Positions 1 to 7,051 of a stretch of 15,199 nt of DNA are shown in pieces (positions within the stretch are counted from its first letter, which is position 1; every line of letters starts with the position of its first letter). A program made the position numbers and the translations under genes. The notes under the pieces were generated by a model that was given only the letters and a program-made list of their open reading frames with translations, made no database searches and had not been told where the DNA came from. The DNA is from CAZNHL01 sp964572965 (lineage in GTDB: Bacteria; Bacteroidota; Bacteroidia; Cytophagales; UBA9547): the NCBI GenBank assembly GCA_964572965.1, contig CAZNHL010000083.1, positions 1-15,199 of the forward strand, given 5' to 3'.

Positions 1-1
1 T

Positions 2-784
2 GTCGATTTTGTTGAGTTGTTCAATCGCTCTGATAAATACCTTGATGTTTCGCAATGGAGTATTGCCAATATGCAAAATGACATTGTTACCAATAAAAAA
101 GTAATAGGGACTGTGCCTAATGTGTTGGCACCCGGCGGCTATGTTTTTCTTACAGAAAAGCCGGACAGAGTTAAGCAGGATTATCCGGCCGCTCATATCA
201 ATGCCGCTATTAAAGTCAGTTCAATGCCTTCTTATAATGACGATAAAGGAATCGTGATTTTGTGTACACCTGCCGGAAGTATCGGTGATCGTTTCGATTA
301 TTCAGCAAGTTTTCATTTTCAGCTTATCGATAATAAAGAAGGTGTTTCATTAGAGCGTATTGACGCAAACGTAACAACAGCTTTGAAAGATAATTGGCAT
401 TCAGCTGCTTCAGATGTCGGTTATGCAACACCTGGTTATATAAATTCGCAGTCGCGCAAGAGCATTGCAAGCGGTGATGATATTATTATTGAACCGCAGG
501 TGTTTTCTCCAAATGAAGACGGACATGATGATTTTACTTTAATATTTTATAAGTATAAGACTAAAGGGAAAGTGCAGAATGTACATGTTTATGATGCAAG
601 TGGAAGGTTAGTCCGGGTTTTAGGACAAAATAGCCTTGCAGGAGCAGAAGGTTTTTTGCAATGGGATGGTACAACTGATGCCGGACAAAAAGCGCATGTC
701 GGGCCTTATGTTTTACACATCGATGTTTATGACCTGGAAGGAGGTCTGAAAACCTACAGAAAGCGTGTGGTACTTGCTTTTTAA
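2..784 (+). CDS. Lamin-tail-domain protein with gliding/FlgD-like C-terminal domain (5'-partial)
   Basis: The frame is open from the left edge, so the gene starts outside the window; about 260 residues are visible. The first visible residues (VDFVELFNRSDKYLDVSQWS) are typical of a lamin tail domain, a small immunoglobulin-like beta sandwich common in secreted Bacteroidota proteins. The C-terminal ~95 residues start with the FSPNEDGHDD signature, continue with a VYDASGRLVR strand and a WDGTTDAGQ segment, and end in KRVVLAF. That is the FlgD-Ig/gliding-associated C-terminal fold often used as a T9SS export and attachment signal. The protein is therefore inferred to be exported and surface-exposed or secreted. 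The N-terminal part, including any enzymatic domain, cannot be seen, so no catalytic role is assigned. It is convergent with the minus-strand dioxygenase gene; a 9-bp hairpin follows the stop codon. Confidence 0.8.
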   Translation, partial: VDFVELFNRSDKYLDVSQWSIANMQNDIVTNKKVIGTVPNVLAPGGYVFLTEKPDRVKQDYPAAHINAAIKVSSMPSYNDDKGIVILCTPAGSIGDRFDYSASFHFQLIDNKEGVSLERIDANVTTALKDNWHSAASDVGYATPGYINSQSRKSIASGDDIIIEPQVFSPNEDGHDDFTLIFYKYKTKGKVQNVHVYDASGRLVRVLGQNSLAGAEGFLQWDGTTDAGQKAHVGPYVLHIDVYDLEGGLKTYRKRVVLAF

Positions 785-792
785 AGTAATGT

Positions 793-818
793 GCCTGAAC
801 TCTGATTGTAGTTCAGGC
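793..818. terminator. Hairpin between convergent genes, possible terminator
   Basis: A perfect 9-bp inverted repeat, GCCTGAACT (793-801) and AGTTCAGGC (810-818), has an 8-nt loop. It lies 9 nt past the stop of the plus-strand gene and about 80 nt past the stop of the minus-strand dioxygenase gene. No long T-tract follows on either strand, so it is at best a non-canonical terminator or an mRNA 3'-end stabiliser serving both genes. Confidence 0.5.
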
Positions 819-896
819 CTCCCCGGAGAAATTAAACATAAGATATTTCTCAGTAAAAATAGGTGTGTTCAATAGAGGACTATTTATAAGTCATGT

Positions 897-1415
897 CTAT
901 TTCGGTAATTCGCTTACTGTACCACAACGTTTGCAGGTACGCAAATCCAGAGAACTTTGAAATTTGTTCATTACCAACGGTAAGTCCTTAACGATATCGT
1001 TTACCGGAATAAACTCTTCATAGAGTTTATTACCACATTTTTCGCAGAACCACATAAAGCCGTCCTTTTCAGCAGGTTCCCGGTAACGCTCTACTACCAG
1101 CCCAATTGTATTAGGGCCTCTTCTTGGGCTATGAGGTGTTTGCGGAGGAAGCAGAAACATGTCACCGGGGCCTAAAATAATATCCCTGACAGCATCATCT
1201 TCAATAATTTTTAATGTGATAGTACCTTCTAGCTGATAGAACAATTCCTCTCCTTCATTATAGTGGAAGTCATTTCTGGAGTTAGGGCCGCCCACAACCA
1301 TTACAATGAAATCTTTATTCAGTTTAAACACCTGCTGATTGCCCACCGGTGGTTTCAATAAGTGACGGTGTTCGTCAATCCAATTTTGTAAGTTTATCGG
1401 AGCTGCTATGGCCAT
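897..1415 (-). CDS. nbaC: 3-hydroxyanthranilate 3,4-dioxygenase
   Basis: This 172-residue cupin dioxygenase opens the ring of 3-hydroxyanthranilate to 2-amino-3-carboxymuconate semialdehyde in the kynurenine route of tryptophan breakdown or NAD synthesis; it is expected to be cytoplasmic. The mononuclear iron ligands known from the Cupriavidus enzyme fall at the same numbers here: His51, Glu57 and His95. Substrate-binding Arg47 and Arg99 and a Glu at 109 are also present. The C-terminal rubredoxin-like second metal site is intact, with paired cysteines at 124/127 and 161/164, as in the bacterial (not the animal) form. Length matches the bacterial family (about 174 residues). The ATG at 1415 opens MAIAAPINLQNWI, the usual N-terminus. 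The gene is divergent from mscS. No other kynurenine-pathway gene is in the window. The same family is also named haaO or kynurenine 3-HAO. Confidence 0.95.
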   Translation of the reverse strand: MAIAAPINLQNWIDEHRHLLKPPVGNQQVFKLNKDFIVMVVGGPNSRNDFHYNEGEELFYQLEGTITLKIIEDDAVRDIILGPGDMFLLPPQTPHSPRRGPNTIGLVVERYREPAEKDGFMWFCEKCGNKLYEEFIPVNDIVKDLPLVMNKFQSSLDLRTCKRCGTVSELPK

Positions 1416-1447
1416 ACAATTATCAGGATTAAATTCAAAATACTTGA

Positions 1448-1513
1448 TATGATACGAATTAAAGTAAAAAATAGCTTAGTTTGAACGTTTTTTCAAGCTT
1501 TATACGTATCATA
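1448..1513. promoter_or_regulatory. Inverted repeat in the divergent dioxygenase/mscS intergenic region
   Basis: A perfect 9-bp inverted repeat, TATGATACG (1448-1456) and CGTATCATA (1505-1513), spans 66 nt of the 135-nt spacer between the two divergent start codons. It is placed where a shared regulator could act on both genes. No good TAnnTTTG promoter core was found on either strand here; the nearest plus-strand match (TTAGTTTG, 1476-1483) has one mismatch and no well-spaced upstream TTG. Confidence 0.3.
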
Positions 1514-1550
1514 GTTAATTAATTTTTTTATCAATTTTTGCGGCACTTAC

Positions 1551-3377
1551 ATGAGAGTTTTTCTTTGCTTGTTTAATATATTGCTGAGCGGGTCTTTAAT
1601 GGCTCAGTTGAATGCCGATAAATGGCAGGAAATAAAGGAATTAGACCGATTAATCAGTTGGTCAGATTCCATGGATATTGTACATGAAATCCGTAAGGGA
1701 GAAATAGAGCTGCATCTTGCCCATTTGCCCGCTGGGCAGTCAGACCTTCGTCAACAGTCTCAAAAAAAATACATTCAGCTGGTTGAAAGTGACTCGTTAC
1801 GAAAAGCGGAGCTTCAACAAAAAGTGAATGACGCCCGAAAGTTTTACAGTGGCCACAGAGTTGTTGTATTTAATGACTCTCTATTTGCCGTTTATTCAGG
1901 CTCAGGACCAATCAGTGCTGAAGACAGAGCACTCTACATTGGTGAGCAAATAATGGGTCTCCTGGATAATGATGATAGCGAGGTAGAAAAATTGAGTTTA
2001 AAGGAATCCGGGAAGTTTTTTGAAATTATGTCTGGTAAGACAAGGATTATGATTGTAAGTAAGGCTGACGCTCTATGGAATAATAAAAGTCAGATGTTGC
2101 TAGCCTCTGAGTACCTCTCTACGATACAGGATAAAGTTAATAGCGAACTGGAGAGAAAAAGTTCTTATTCACTAGTAAGGAGAATTATTGAGTTTGTTGG
2201 ACTAGTTGTGTTTTTGTACTTTTTTGTGACTCTTATAAACAAGGGTGTTAAAAAAGTTAATATAAAAATTAAGGCCAGAGAATTTGGGAAGGAAGACAAA
2301 ATCGGATTTTTTAGATTTATTAAAGATGAACGGGGCATAAACTTTCTGATAAAAATTATTAATGGAGCCAAAGTGTTATTTATAGCGCTGGTTTTTTACC
2401 TGCTCTCTCCAATTCTTTTCGGACTTCTTCCATGGACGAAAAACTGGTCTGAGAGGTTGGTGCACTGGACATTGGAGCCTTTTAAGAATATCATTCTGGC
2501 CGCAGTAAATTATTTGCCAAACCTGCTTACCATAATTGTAATTATGACAGTAGTTCATTATTTCAGCCGTTTAATGAAATTCATTGCTGTCGAAATAGAA
2601 AAAGGAGCAATTGTCATTCCCGGATTTTATGCTGACTGGGCTCAGACTACTTACAATATTGCACGGTTCCTGCTTTATGCATTTATGTTCGTGATTATTT
2701 TCCCTTATTTGCCAGGTTCGGACTCCCCAATTTTCAAGGGTGTATCAGTGTTTTTAGGGGTCTTGTTATCTATTGGTTCTTCTTCTGCAATCTCAAATAT
2801 GGTTTCGGGACTTGTAATTACTTATATGAGACCTTTTAAAGTTGGGGATTTTGTAAAGATAGGAGATGTTGTGGGCCTTGTTCTGGAGAAAAATTTATTG
2901 GTAACAAGGGTAAAGACAATTAAAAATGAACAGATTACTGTTCCAAATTCTTCCATTCTTTCCGGTCATACTATTAATTATTCTGCTGCCAATATAAGTT
3001 CTACAGAATTGATTCTTAATACCAGTGTAACTATGGGGTATGATATACCCTGGCGACAAGTTCACGAACTCTTAATCAATGCAGCTTTAGCTACAAACGG
3101 GATTGTAAAAGACCCCAAACCCTATGTATTGCAAACCAGCTTAGATGATTTTTATGTTTCTTATGAGATTAATGCTTATACAAATATGCCATTGACTATG
3201 TATTTAGTATATTCTGAATTACATCAAAATATACAGGATACGTTTTTTGAAGCAGGAGTTGAGATCATGTCACCTCATTATACTACATTACGAGATGGTA
3301 ACGCTGCTGCCGTTCCTGCTAATTATTTACCCAAAGATTACAAAGTGCCGGCATTCAGAGTTGAGAAGACGGATTGA
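1551..3377 (+). CDS. Large MscS-family mechanosensitive ion channel
   Basis: A 608-residue inner-membrane channel of the MscS superfamily, expected to open under membrane tension and release solutes on hypo-osmotic shock. A signal peptide covers residues ~1-18 (ending SLMA). A soluble, probably periplasmic region follows (~20-205). Hydrophobic segments lie near 211-229, 272-293, 323-345 and 366-387. The pore-lining TM3 is near 394-424 (GVSVFLGVLLSIGSSSAISN), followed by the family signature MRPFKVGDFVKIGD and the beta domain (NEQITVPNSSIL, ~459-470). The mixed alpha/beta C-terminal domain ends at about 590. It is roughly twice the length of E. coli MscS, because of the extra periplasmic region and additional TM helices, as in the YnaI/MscM-like and plant MSL forms. 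The ligand-gated channel gene starts 71 nt downstream with no terminator between, so co-transcription is likely. Family assignment is firm; gating tension and selectivity cannot be read. Confidence 0.9.
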   Translation: MRVFLCLFNILLSGSLMAQLNADKWQEIKELDRLISWSDSMDIVHEIRKGEIELHLAHLPAGQSDLRQQSQKKYIQLVESDSLRKAELQQKVNDARKFYSGHRVVVFNDSLFAVYSGSGPISAEDRALYIGEQIMGLLDNDDSEVEKLSLKESGKFFEIMSGKTRIMIVSKADALWNNKSQMLLASEYLSTIQDKVNSELERKSSYSLVRRIIEFVGLVVFLYFFVTLINKGVKKVNIKIKAREFGKEDKIGFFRFIKDERGINFLIKIINGAKVLFIALVFYLLSPILFGLLPWTKNWSERLVHWTLEPFKNIILAAVNYLPNLLTIIVIMTVVHYFSRLMKFIAVEIEKGAIVIPGFYADWAQTTYNIARFLLYAFMFVIIFPYLPGSDSPIFKGVSVFLGVLLSIGSSSAISNMVSGLVITYMRPFKVGDFVKIGDVVGLVLEKNLLVTRVKTIKNEQITVPNSSILSGHTINYSAANISSTELILNTSVTMGYDIPWRQVHELLINAALATNGIVKDPKPYVLQTSLDDFYVSYEINAYTNMPLTMYLVYSELHQNIQDTFFEAGVEIMSPHYTTLRDGNAAAVPANYLPKDYKVPAFRVEKTD

Positions 3378-3448
3378 ATTTGCCATTTTTTAAGTGGGAA
3401 CTATAAATTGAACCAACCAAGAAAAGTCATTTATTAATTGTTGTAGAA

Positions 3449-5515
3449 ATGCGTTATACGGTTTTCTTATTTTTGATTTATGTAATAATTTTTTCTGCCT
3501 GCAGGAACGAGTATAATTCAGGAACTTCAAAATATATTGCCTATATAGGCCGCTATACTGATTGGCAAGAGCCGGGCGTTGATAAGACTAAGTTTGATAA
3601 GCTACATGAACTGGCATTGCAACGTTACCTCAAAGACATCAATCCTAAGGGGCAGCAACTGGGGCTGAAAGTTTTTGATTGCAAACGCAATGGGAAGGTG
3701 AGTGATTCTATTTATAAGGTTATTGCAAAAGATACCAATATCGTTGTGGTAATCGACAATACATGGGGAGAACATCTTGGCTCGGCAGCGAATACTATTC
3801 AGCAATTAAAAATCCCTGTTATAGCTATTAATGCCGATAAGGCTGGTCTCAATTATGGGGGACAGGTGCTATTTACCGGTAACAGCGACCTGCTGCCACA
3901 TGATATCAATGCATTTGTACAAAAAGCGCTCAAAACTACAGAGGTCAATTTTATCAGTGAAGAAGATTATCCTTTACATACAGTTTTCCTTAAATCCTTT
4001 CAGGAAAGCGGTATTCGTGTAAAAGGTCAGGTCTTGGTTAAGGCAAAAGCTGCATCTATAGATTCTGTGGCTTTTTATACAAATGTGAAGCAGTTATTTG
4101 CAGATCCGGCGGCGCAGAAGCGCTTGACCATTCTTAATGTGCATAGTAATATCGGCAAGTCACTGATCGCCTATCTCGAAACTCATTATCACCATCTTCA
4201 GCTTTTAGGGCATAGTTATATTGTAAATACAGATCAACTGAAAAAGTTTGGGAAAAAGTCTAATAATGAACTTATCCTGATCAGTAATCCCAATGATGCT
4301 ATCAGCAAAACACTCACAGAGGATATTGATGATATGAAATCGCAGGCTCCGGAACTGTTCGAGAGTCCGAATCATGCCATGTTTGTAAGCCGATGCCTTG
4401 ACGCTTCTTTGCTGATCAAGCATTTTTTTGAGCAGAATCCTAAGGCTAAACCTACACAGGCTGCTTTTGCCGATTACCTGAACGGACTGCGCGGAAGTAC
4501 TTTTGCCGATAATGAAGAGGTATTTGAAATTGACAGCAGCAACTCTTTAGTGCCTGAATTATATTTCTCTGAATATACCAATGGTAAACTGAACTCTTAT
4601 CCCTTGCAGCTTAATCTGGACAGAGAGTTGATTCCTAACCTGTTTTTCGGAATGGAAATCGTTGATATTTATGATATTAACATCAATACTAATTCCTTTA
4701 CCTCAGATTTTTACTATTGGGTAAAGCTAGATAGCTCCAACCGCGAAGCAGAAAAGTACATTGCCTTTCAGAATATGAAGCAAAATGAAAGTTCACAGGA
4801 ACTGATTTTTGAGAAATACGACGGCAATATTATTTACAAACTGTACAAAGTTTCAGGAAATTTCTATGTGAACTTCAGGCTGGCCGATTTTCCTTTTGAT
4901 CAGCAGGAACTCTATATTACGGCCGAAATTCTTAACCCGTCTAATAAACTCAAAGTGTCTTTTGATCAAAAAAGCTTCGATCAGGAAACTGGGGCTATCG
5001 ATAAGTTCAAGATTACAGAATGGGAGAAAAAACGTTTCTATGTAACCGTTGAAAATACCGTTTCCAAAGGCCTGCACGGCGATCCGGAGATTGAAGATGA
5101 CAAATTGAGCGAGTTTAAAAATATAACCTTCAGGCTTCAGGTTGAGCGTAAAGTTGTGACACCTTTACTGGAAATTATTTTACCATTAATGATGATCGGT
5201 ATTGTGGCCATTGCGCTATTGATGTTGCGTGATATTTCTTTCGAAAATCTTGGAGAGGTGAGTATAGGGGTTTTTATTACCATTGTTGCTTATTCCATTT
5301 CTTATTCCGACTCTACGCCCAATACAGATGATCTCACAAGAGCCGATAAGCTATTCTGGTTGACATTTATGTCAGTCCTTATTTCTTTCCTGATTGTAAT
5401 CGTCATGAACTCTATTTACAAAAAAGCAGAAATTGAGGGGAAAAACCTGCGGACAACAGGTTTAATTATCGGGTGTGTTTATTTGGCAGGAGCAGCTATT
5501 GCGTTATTGTTCTGA
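3449..5515 (+). CDS. Periplasmic-binding-protein / pentameric ligand-gated ion channel fusion protein
   Basis: A 688-residue protein with three parts. Residues 1-18 are a lipoprotein signal with lipobox FSAC (Cys18). Residues ~26-370 resemble the type I periplasmic-binding-protein fold of branched-chain amino acid receptors, with alternating strand/helix blocks such as NIVVVIDNTWGEHLGSAANT followed by IPVIAINADK. Residues ~388-568 resemble the extracellular beta sandwich of Cys-loop receptors, including the hallmark FPFDQQ (481-486) without the flanking cysteines, as in prokaryotic members. Four TM helices follow: TM1 ~571-593 (LQVERKVVTPLLEIILPL before and into it), TM2 ~600-619, a STPNTDDLTRADK linker, TM3 ~632-655 and TM4 ~667-688. 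Aligned from memory to GLIC without gaps, Glu599 falls at the -2' selectivity position and Glu603 at 2', which suggests a cation channel. The likely role is an inner-membrane channel gated by a small molecule bound in the periplasm. The ligand is unknown. The binding-domain call is from fold-like pattern only. Confidence 0.85.
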   Translation: MRYTVFLFLIYVIIFSACRNEYNSGTSKYIAYIGRYTDWQEPGVDKTKFDKLHELALQRYLKDINPKGQQLGLKVFDCKRNGKVSDSIYKVIAKDTNIVVVIDNTWGEHLGSAANTIQQLKIPVIAINADKAGLNYGGQVLFTGNSDLLPHDINAFVQKALKTTEVNFISEEDYPLHTVFLKSFQESGIRVKGQVLVKAKAASIDSVAFYTNVKQLFADPAAQKRLTILNVHSNIGKSLIAYLETHYHHLQLLGHSYIVNTDQLKKFGKKSNNELILISNPNDAISKTLTEDIDDMKSQAPELFESPNHAMFVSRCLDASLLIKHFFEQNPKAKPTQAAFADYLNGLRGSTFADNEEVFEIDSSNSLVPELYFSEYTNGKLNSYPLQLNLDRELIPNLFFGMEIVDIYDININTNSFTSDFYYWVKLDSSNREAEKYIAFQNMKQNESSQELIFEKYDGNIIYKLYKVSGNFYVNFRLADFPFDQQELYITAEILNPSNKLKVSFDQKSFDQETGAIDKFKITEWEKKRFYVTVENTVSKGLHGDPEIEDDKLSEFKNITFRLQVERKVVTPLLEIILPLMMIGIVAIALLMLRDISFENLGEVSIGVFITIVAYSISYSDSTPNTDDLTRADKLFWLTFMSVLISFLIVIVMNSIYKKAEIEGKNLRTTGLIIGCVYLAGAAIALLF

Positions 5516-5534
5516 GTTTTCTCAGATAAATTTG
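5507..5534 (+). promoter_or_regulatory. Bacteroidota-type promoter for the GNAT gene
   Basis: TTG at 5507-5509, a 17-nt spacer and TAAATTTG at 5527-5534 fit the Bacteroidota consensus TTG...TAnnTTTG. Transcription would start near 5540, about 20 nt before the ATG at 5561. The spacer contains a 6-bp hairpin (TCTGAG/CTCAGA, 5511-5526, loop TTTT) overlapping the stop codon of the upstream channel gene, which could instead mark the end of that transcript. Confidence 0.6.
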
Positions 5535-5560
5535 TAGTTTTGCGAAGATCAAAATTTACC

Positions 5561-6001
5561 ATGGAAATTATCACTGCCACCACTGCCGATCTTGATTTGC
5601 TAACTCCAATGTTTGGGGCATACAGACAGTGTTATGAGCAAATCTCTGATGTTGCAGAGGAGCGACAATTCCTGCATGATCGTATTACCAAAGACCAGTC
5701 TGTAATCCTGGTTGCAAAAGTTGATGGAGTGGGTGCCGGATTCATTGTCCTTTTTCCATCTTATTCGTCGGTCTCTATGAAGAAGATCTACATTTTTACC
5801 GATCTTTATGTTGATCCCGCTTACCGCAAACAAGGCATTGCTAAAGAATTAATGAACGAGGCCATCAAGTTTGCTTCGAAAACATCTTCTACAGGCTTAG
5901 TAATAGAAACACGCATCTCAAATCAGTCAGCCTCCAAGCTTTTCTATGACGTCGGTTTTCAGAAAGACGGCGACAGAATGTATTATTATCTTGAGTTTTA
6001 A
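5561..6001 (+). CDS. GNAT family N-acetyltransferase
   Basis: A 146-residue single-domain acetyltransferase that would transfer acetyl from acetyl-CoA to an unknown amine, expected in the cytoplasm. The acetyl-CoA binding motif A is clear at LYVDPAYRKQGIAKELM (about residues 87-103), with the R-x-x-G-I-A pyrophosphate loop. Motif B is represented by the C-terminal SASKLFYDVGFQKDGDRMYY. The ATG at 5561 (MEIITATT) is chosen because it begins the first beta strand expected of the family and lies about 20 nt after a good promoter; an in-frame TTG at 5540 would sit at the predicted transcription start. The gene is probably monocistronic, with a 200-nt spacer to the next gene. The substrate cannot be inferred. 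Confidence 0.9.
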   Translation: MEIITATTADLDLLTPMFGAYRQCYEQISDVAEERQFLHDRITKDQSVILVAKVDGVGAGFIVLFPSYSSVSMKKIYIFTDLYVDPAYRKQGIAKELMNEAIKFASKTSSTGLVIETRISNQSASKLFYDVGFQKDGDRMYYYLEF

Positions 6002-6013
6002 ATTTGTTTTGCC

Positions 6014-6096
6014 CGACCCCTTTTTGTCATTATTGCTAAAAGAACCCACAAGGTAGGGGTGGGTCGAAGGTATGAAATTCGAGCCTACGTGGGCTT
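6014..6096. other. Structured, G/C-tract-rich spacer with short hairpins
   Basis: The spacer after the GNAT gene has unusual C and G runs in an AT-rich setting. ACCCAC (6044-6049) pairs with GTGGGT (6059-6064); alternatively CGACCC (6014-6019) pairs with GGGTCG (6061-6066). A short AGCC/GGCT hairpin (6082-6085/6092-6095) follows. The first C-run is followed by five T residues (6021-6025). It may be a termination region for the GNAT gene, but no canonical terminator is clear. Confidence 0.25.
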
Positions 6097-6119
6097 CAGT
6101 ATCGCCTGTCGTAGTATTA

Positions 6120-6127
6120 TAAATTTG
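6120..6127 (+). promoter_or_regulatory. Possible promoter -7 element upstream of the heme-utilisation gene
   Basis: TAAATTTG (6120-6127) matches the Bacteroidota -7 consensus TAnnTTTG exactly, but no TTG is present at the expected distance upstream. Transcription from it would start near 6133 and place the ATTTTGGTA repeats (6162-6191) in the 5' leader. An alternative weaker core, TAATTTTC (6190-6197), overlaps the repeats. Confidence 0.35.
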
Positions 6128-6161
6128 TAGCGCATCCGAATCAGCAATACCGAGTAGCATG

Positions 6162-6191
6162 ATTTTGGTAGTGAATACCAAAATTTTGGTA
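6162..6191. promoter_or_regulatory. Operator-like triple ATTTTGGTA repeat
   Basis: ATTTTGGTA occurs at 6162-6170, in inverted form (TACCAAAAT) at 6176-6184, and again directly at 6183-6191. The first two form a 9-bp inverted repeat with a 5-nt spacer; the last two form a perfect 16-bp palindrome, TACCAAAATTTTGGTA (6176-6191). It ends 25 nt before the ATG of the heme-utilisation gene and overlaps a weak -7 element, so it is well placed as a repressor site. No known regulator's site was recognised, and it does not resemble a Fur box. Confidence 0.5.
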
Positions 6192-6216
6192 ATTTTCAGA
6201 GAGGAAAGTGAACTTT

Positions 6217-6795
6217 ATGGATGAGCAGTTATATTTATTCAAAATTCGAGAAATTATGAATAATTCACACGCAGAGTCACAAACTGATTCAAAATCCCCG
6301 AAACCAATTGCTCCTAAAATTGAAGAGATTTTAGCCAAAAATAAGTCTTTGATTCTGGCAACTGTCAATGCAGAAGGAGCGCCTAATGCAAGCTATGCAC
6401 CATTTGCAAGAGTAGGCAATAAATTCTATATCCTGGTTTCCTTTATGTCTGTTCATACTAAAAATTTGAGAGACCAGGGAAAGGCATCTGCAATGTTCAT
6501 TGAAGACGAAGCTGATACTAAACAAATGTACGCGCGTACCAGATTGACCCTTACAGTTACAAGTAAAGCAATAGAAAGAGGGACTGAAGAGTGGAACAAC
6601 GGAATAGCTAAATTACAAGACATACATGGCAAAATACTTGACGTGCTGGTTGGCATGGAAGACTTTATCATGGTAGAACTTACTACACAGAAAGGTTCTT
6701 ATGTTAACGGTTTTGGCAGTGCTTATTTTGTAGATGAAAACATAGAAGTGATCCAGCACAGAAATGAAGTTGGTCATGGCACAAAAAGCAATTAA
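6217..6795 (+). CDS. HugZ/HutZ family heme-utilisation protein (pyridoxamine-phosphate-oxidase-like fold)
   Basis: A 192-residue split-barrel protein of the HugZ/HutZ group, which binds heme and is linked to heme degradation and iron release in the cytoplasm. The family pattern is clear: LATVNAEGAPNASYAPFARV (about 48-66), HTKNLRDQGKASAMFIEDEA (80-99), ARTRLTLT (106-113), RGTEEWNNGIAKLQDIHGKI (121-140) and the C-terminal GFGSAYFVD motif (165-173). Two histidines lie in the C-terminal tail (181 and 187), the region that carries a heme ligand in Helicobacter HugZ; their role here is an inference. The ATG at 6217 is preferred because AGGAA lies 10 nt before it; a GTG at 6208 is too close to that site, and an internal ATG at 6256 is also possible. 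A flavin-dependent pyridoxamine-oxidase-like role cannot be excluded. The gene stands alone between an operator-like repeat and a strong hairpin. Confidence 0.85.
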   Translation: MDEQLYLFKIREIMNNSHAESQTDSKSPKPIAPKIEEILAKNKSLILATVNAEGAPNASYAPFARVGNKFYILVSFMSVHTKNLRDQGKASAMFIEDEADTKQMYARTRLTLTVTSKAIERGTEEWNNGIAKLQDIHGKILDVLVGMEDFIMVELTTQKGSYVNGFGSAYFVDENIEVIQHRNEVGHGTKSN

Positions 6796-6803
6796 GCTTT
6801 TTT

Positions 6804-6864
6804 AAAGAGCGAACACCACTAAAAGGCGAATAAAGATAGTCCGTTTTAATGGTGTTCGTTCTTT
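6804..6864. terminator. Long terminator-like hairpin after the heme-utilisation gene
   Basis: AAAGAGCGAACACCA (6804-6818) pairs with TGGTGTTCGTTCTTT (6850-6864) over 15 positions with one G-U wobble. The stem can extend inward by TAAAA/TTTTA after one mismatch. The right arm ends in TTCTTT and the left arm begins with A residues, so either strand could terminate here. It begins 8 nt after the upstream stop codon. The rest of the spacer to 7021 shows no gene or further clear signal. Confidence 0.65.
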
Positions 6865-7021
6865 CCTAATCTGTTCTGGCTGGCTTAGTAAATCTTAATT
6901 CATAGGGTATTTATTATGTATTAGCTCTTTTGGTTCTATACGGTAGCTGATTCAACTTTTTCTTGGGATCAAAAATAAACCCACCAGCCTAAATCCTCAA
7001 TCTGCAATTAAGTAATTTTCT

Positions 7022-7029
7022 TATCTTTG
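7022..7029 (+). promoter_or_regulatory. Promoter -7 element of the ddl operon
   Basis: TATCTTTG (7022-7029) is an exact TAnnTTTG match. It lies 22 nt before the ddl ATG, giving a predicted start near 7034 and a very short leader. The -33 TTG is not conserved; CTG at 7002-7004 sits at about the right distance (17 nt). Confidence 0.55.
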
Positions 7030-7051
7030 TATTAAGCATAAACTCGTTTAA

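Noticed and set aside
5540..5560. Possible earlier TTG start for the GNAT protein.
   Set aside because: It lies at the predicted transcription start and adds residues not expected for the family; the ATG at 5561 fits better.
5927..6181. Minus-strand open frame of 84 codons over the GNAT end and the following spacer, with a protein-like stretch (DALQIYNTTTGDTEAH).
   Set aside because: It overlaps the GNAT coding end, its start lies inside the ATTTTGGTA palindrome, and the translation matches no family I recognise. Chance opening in the spacer is more likely.
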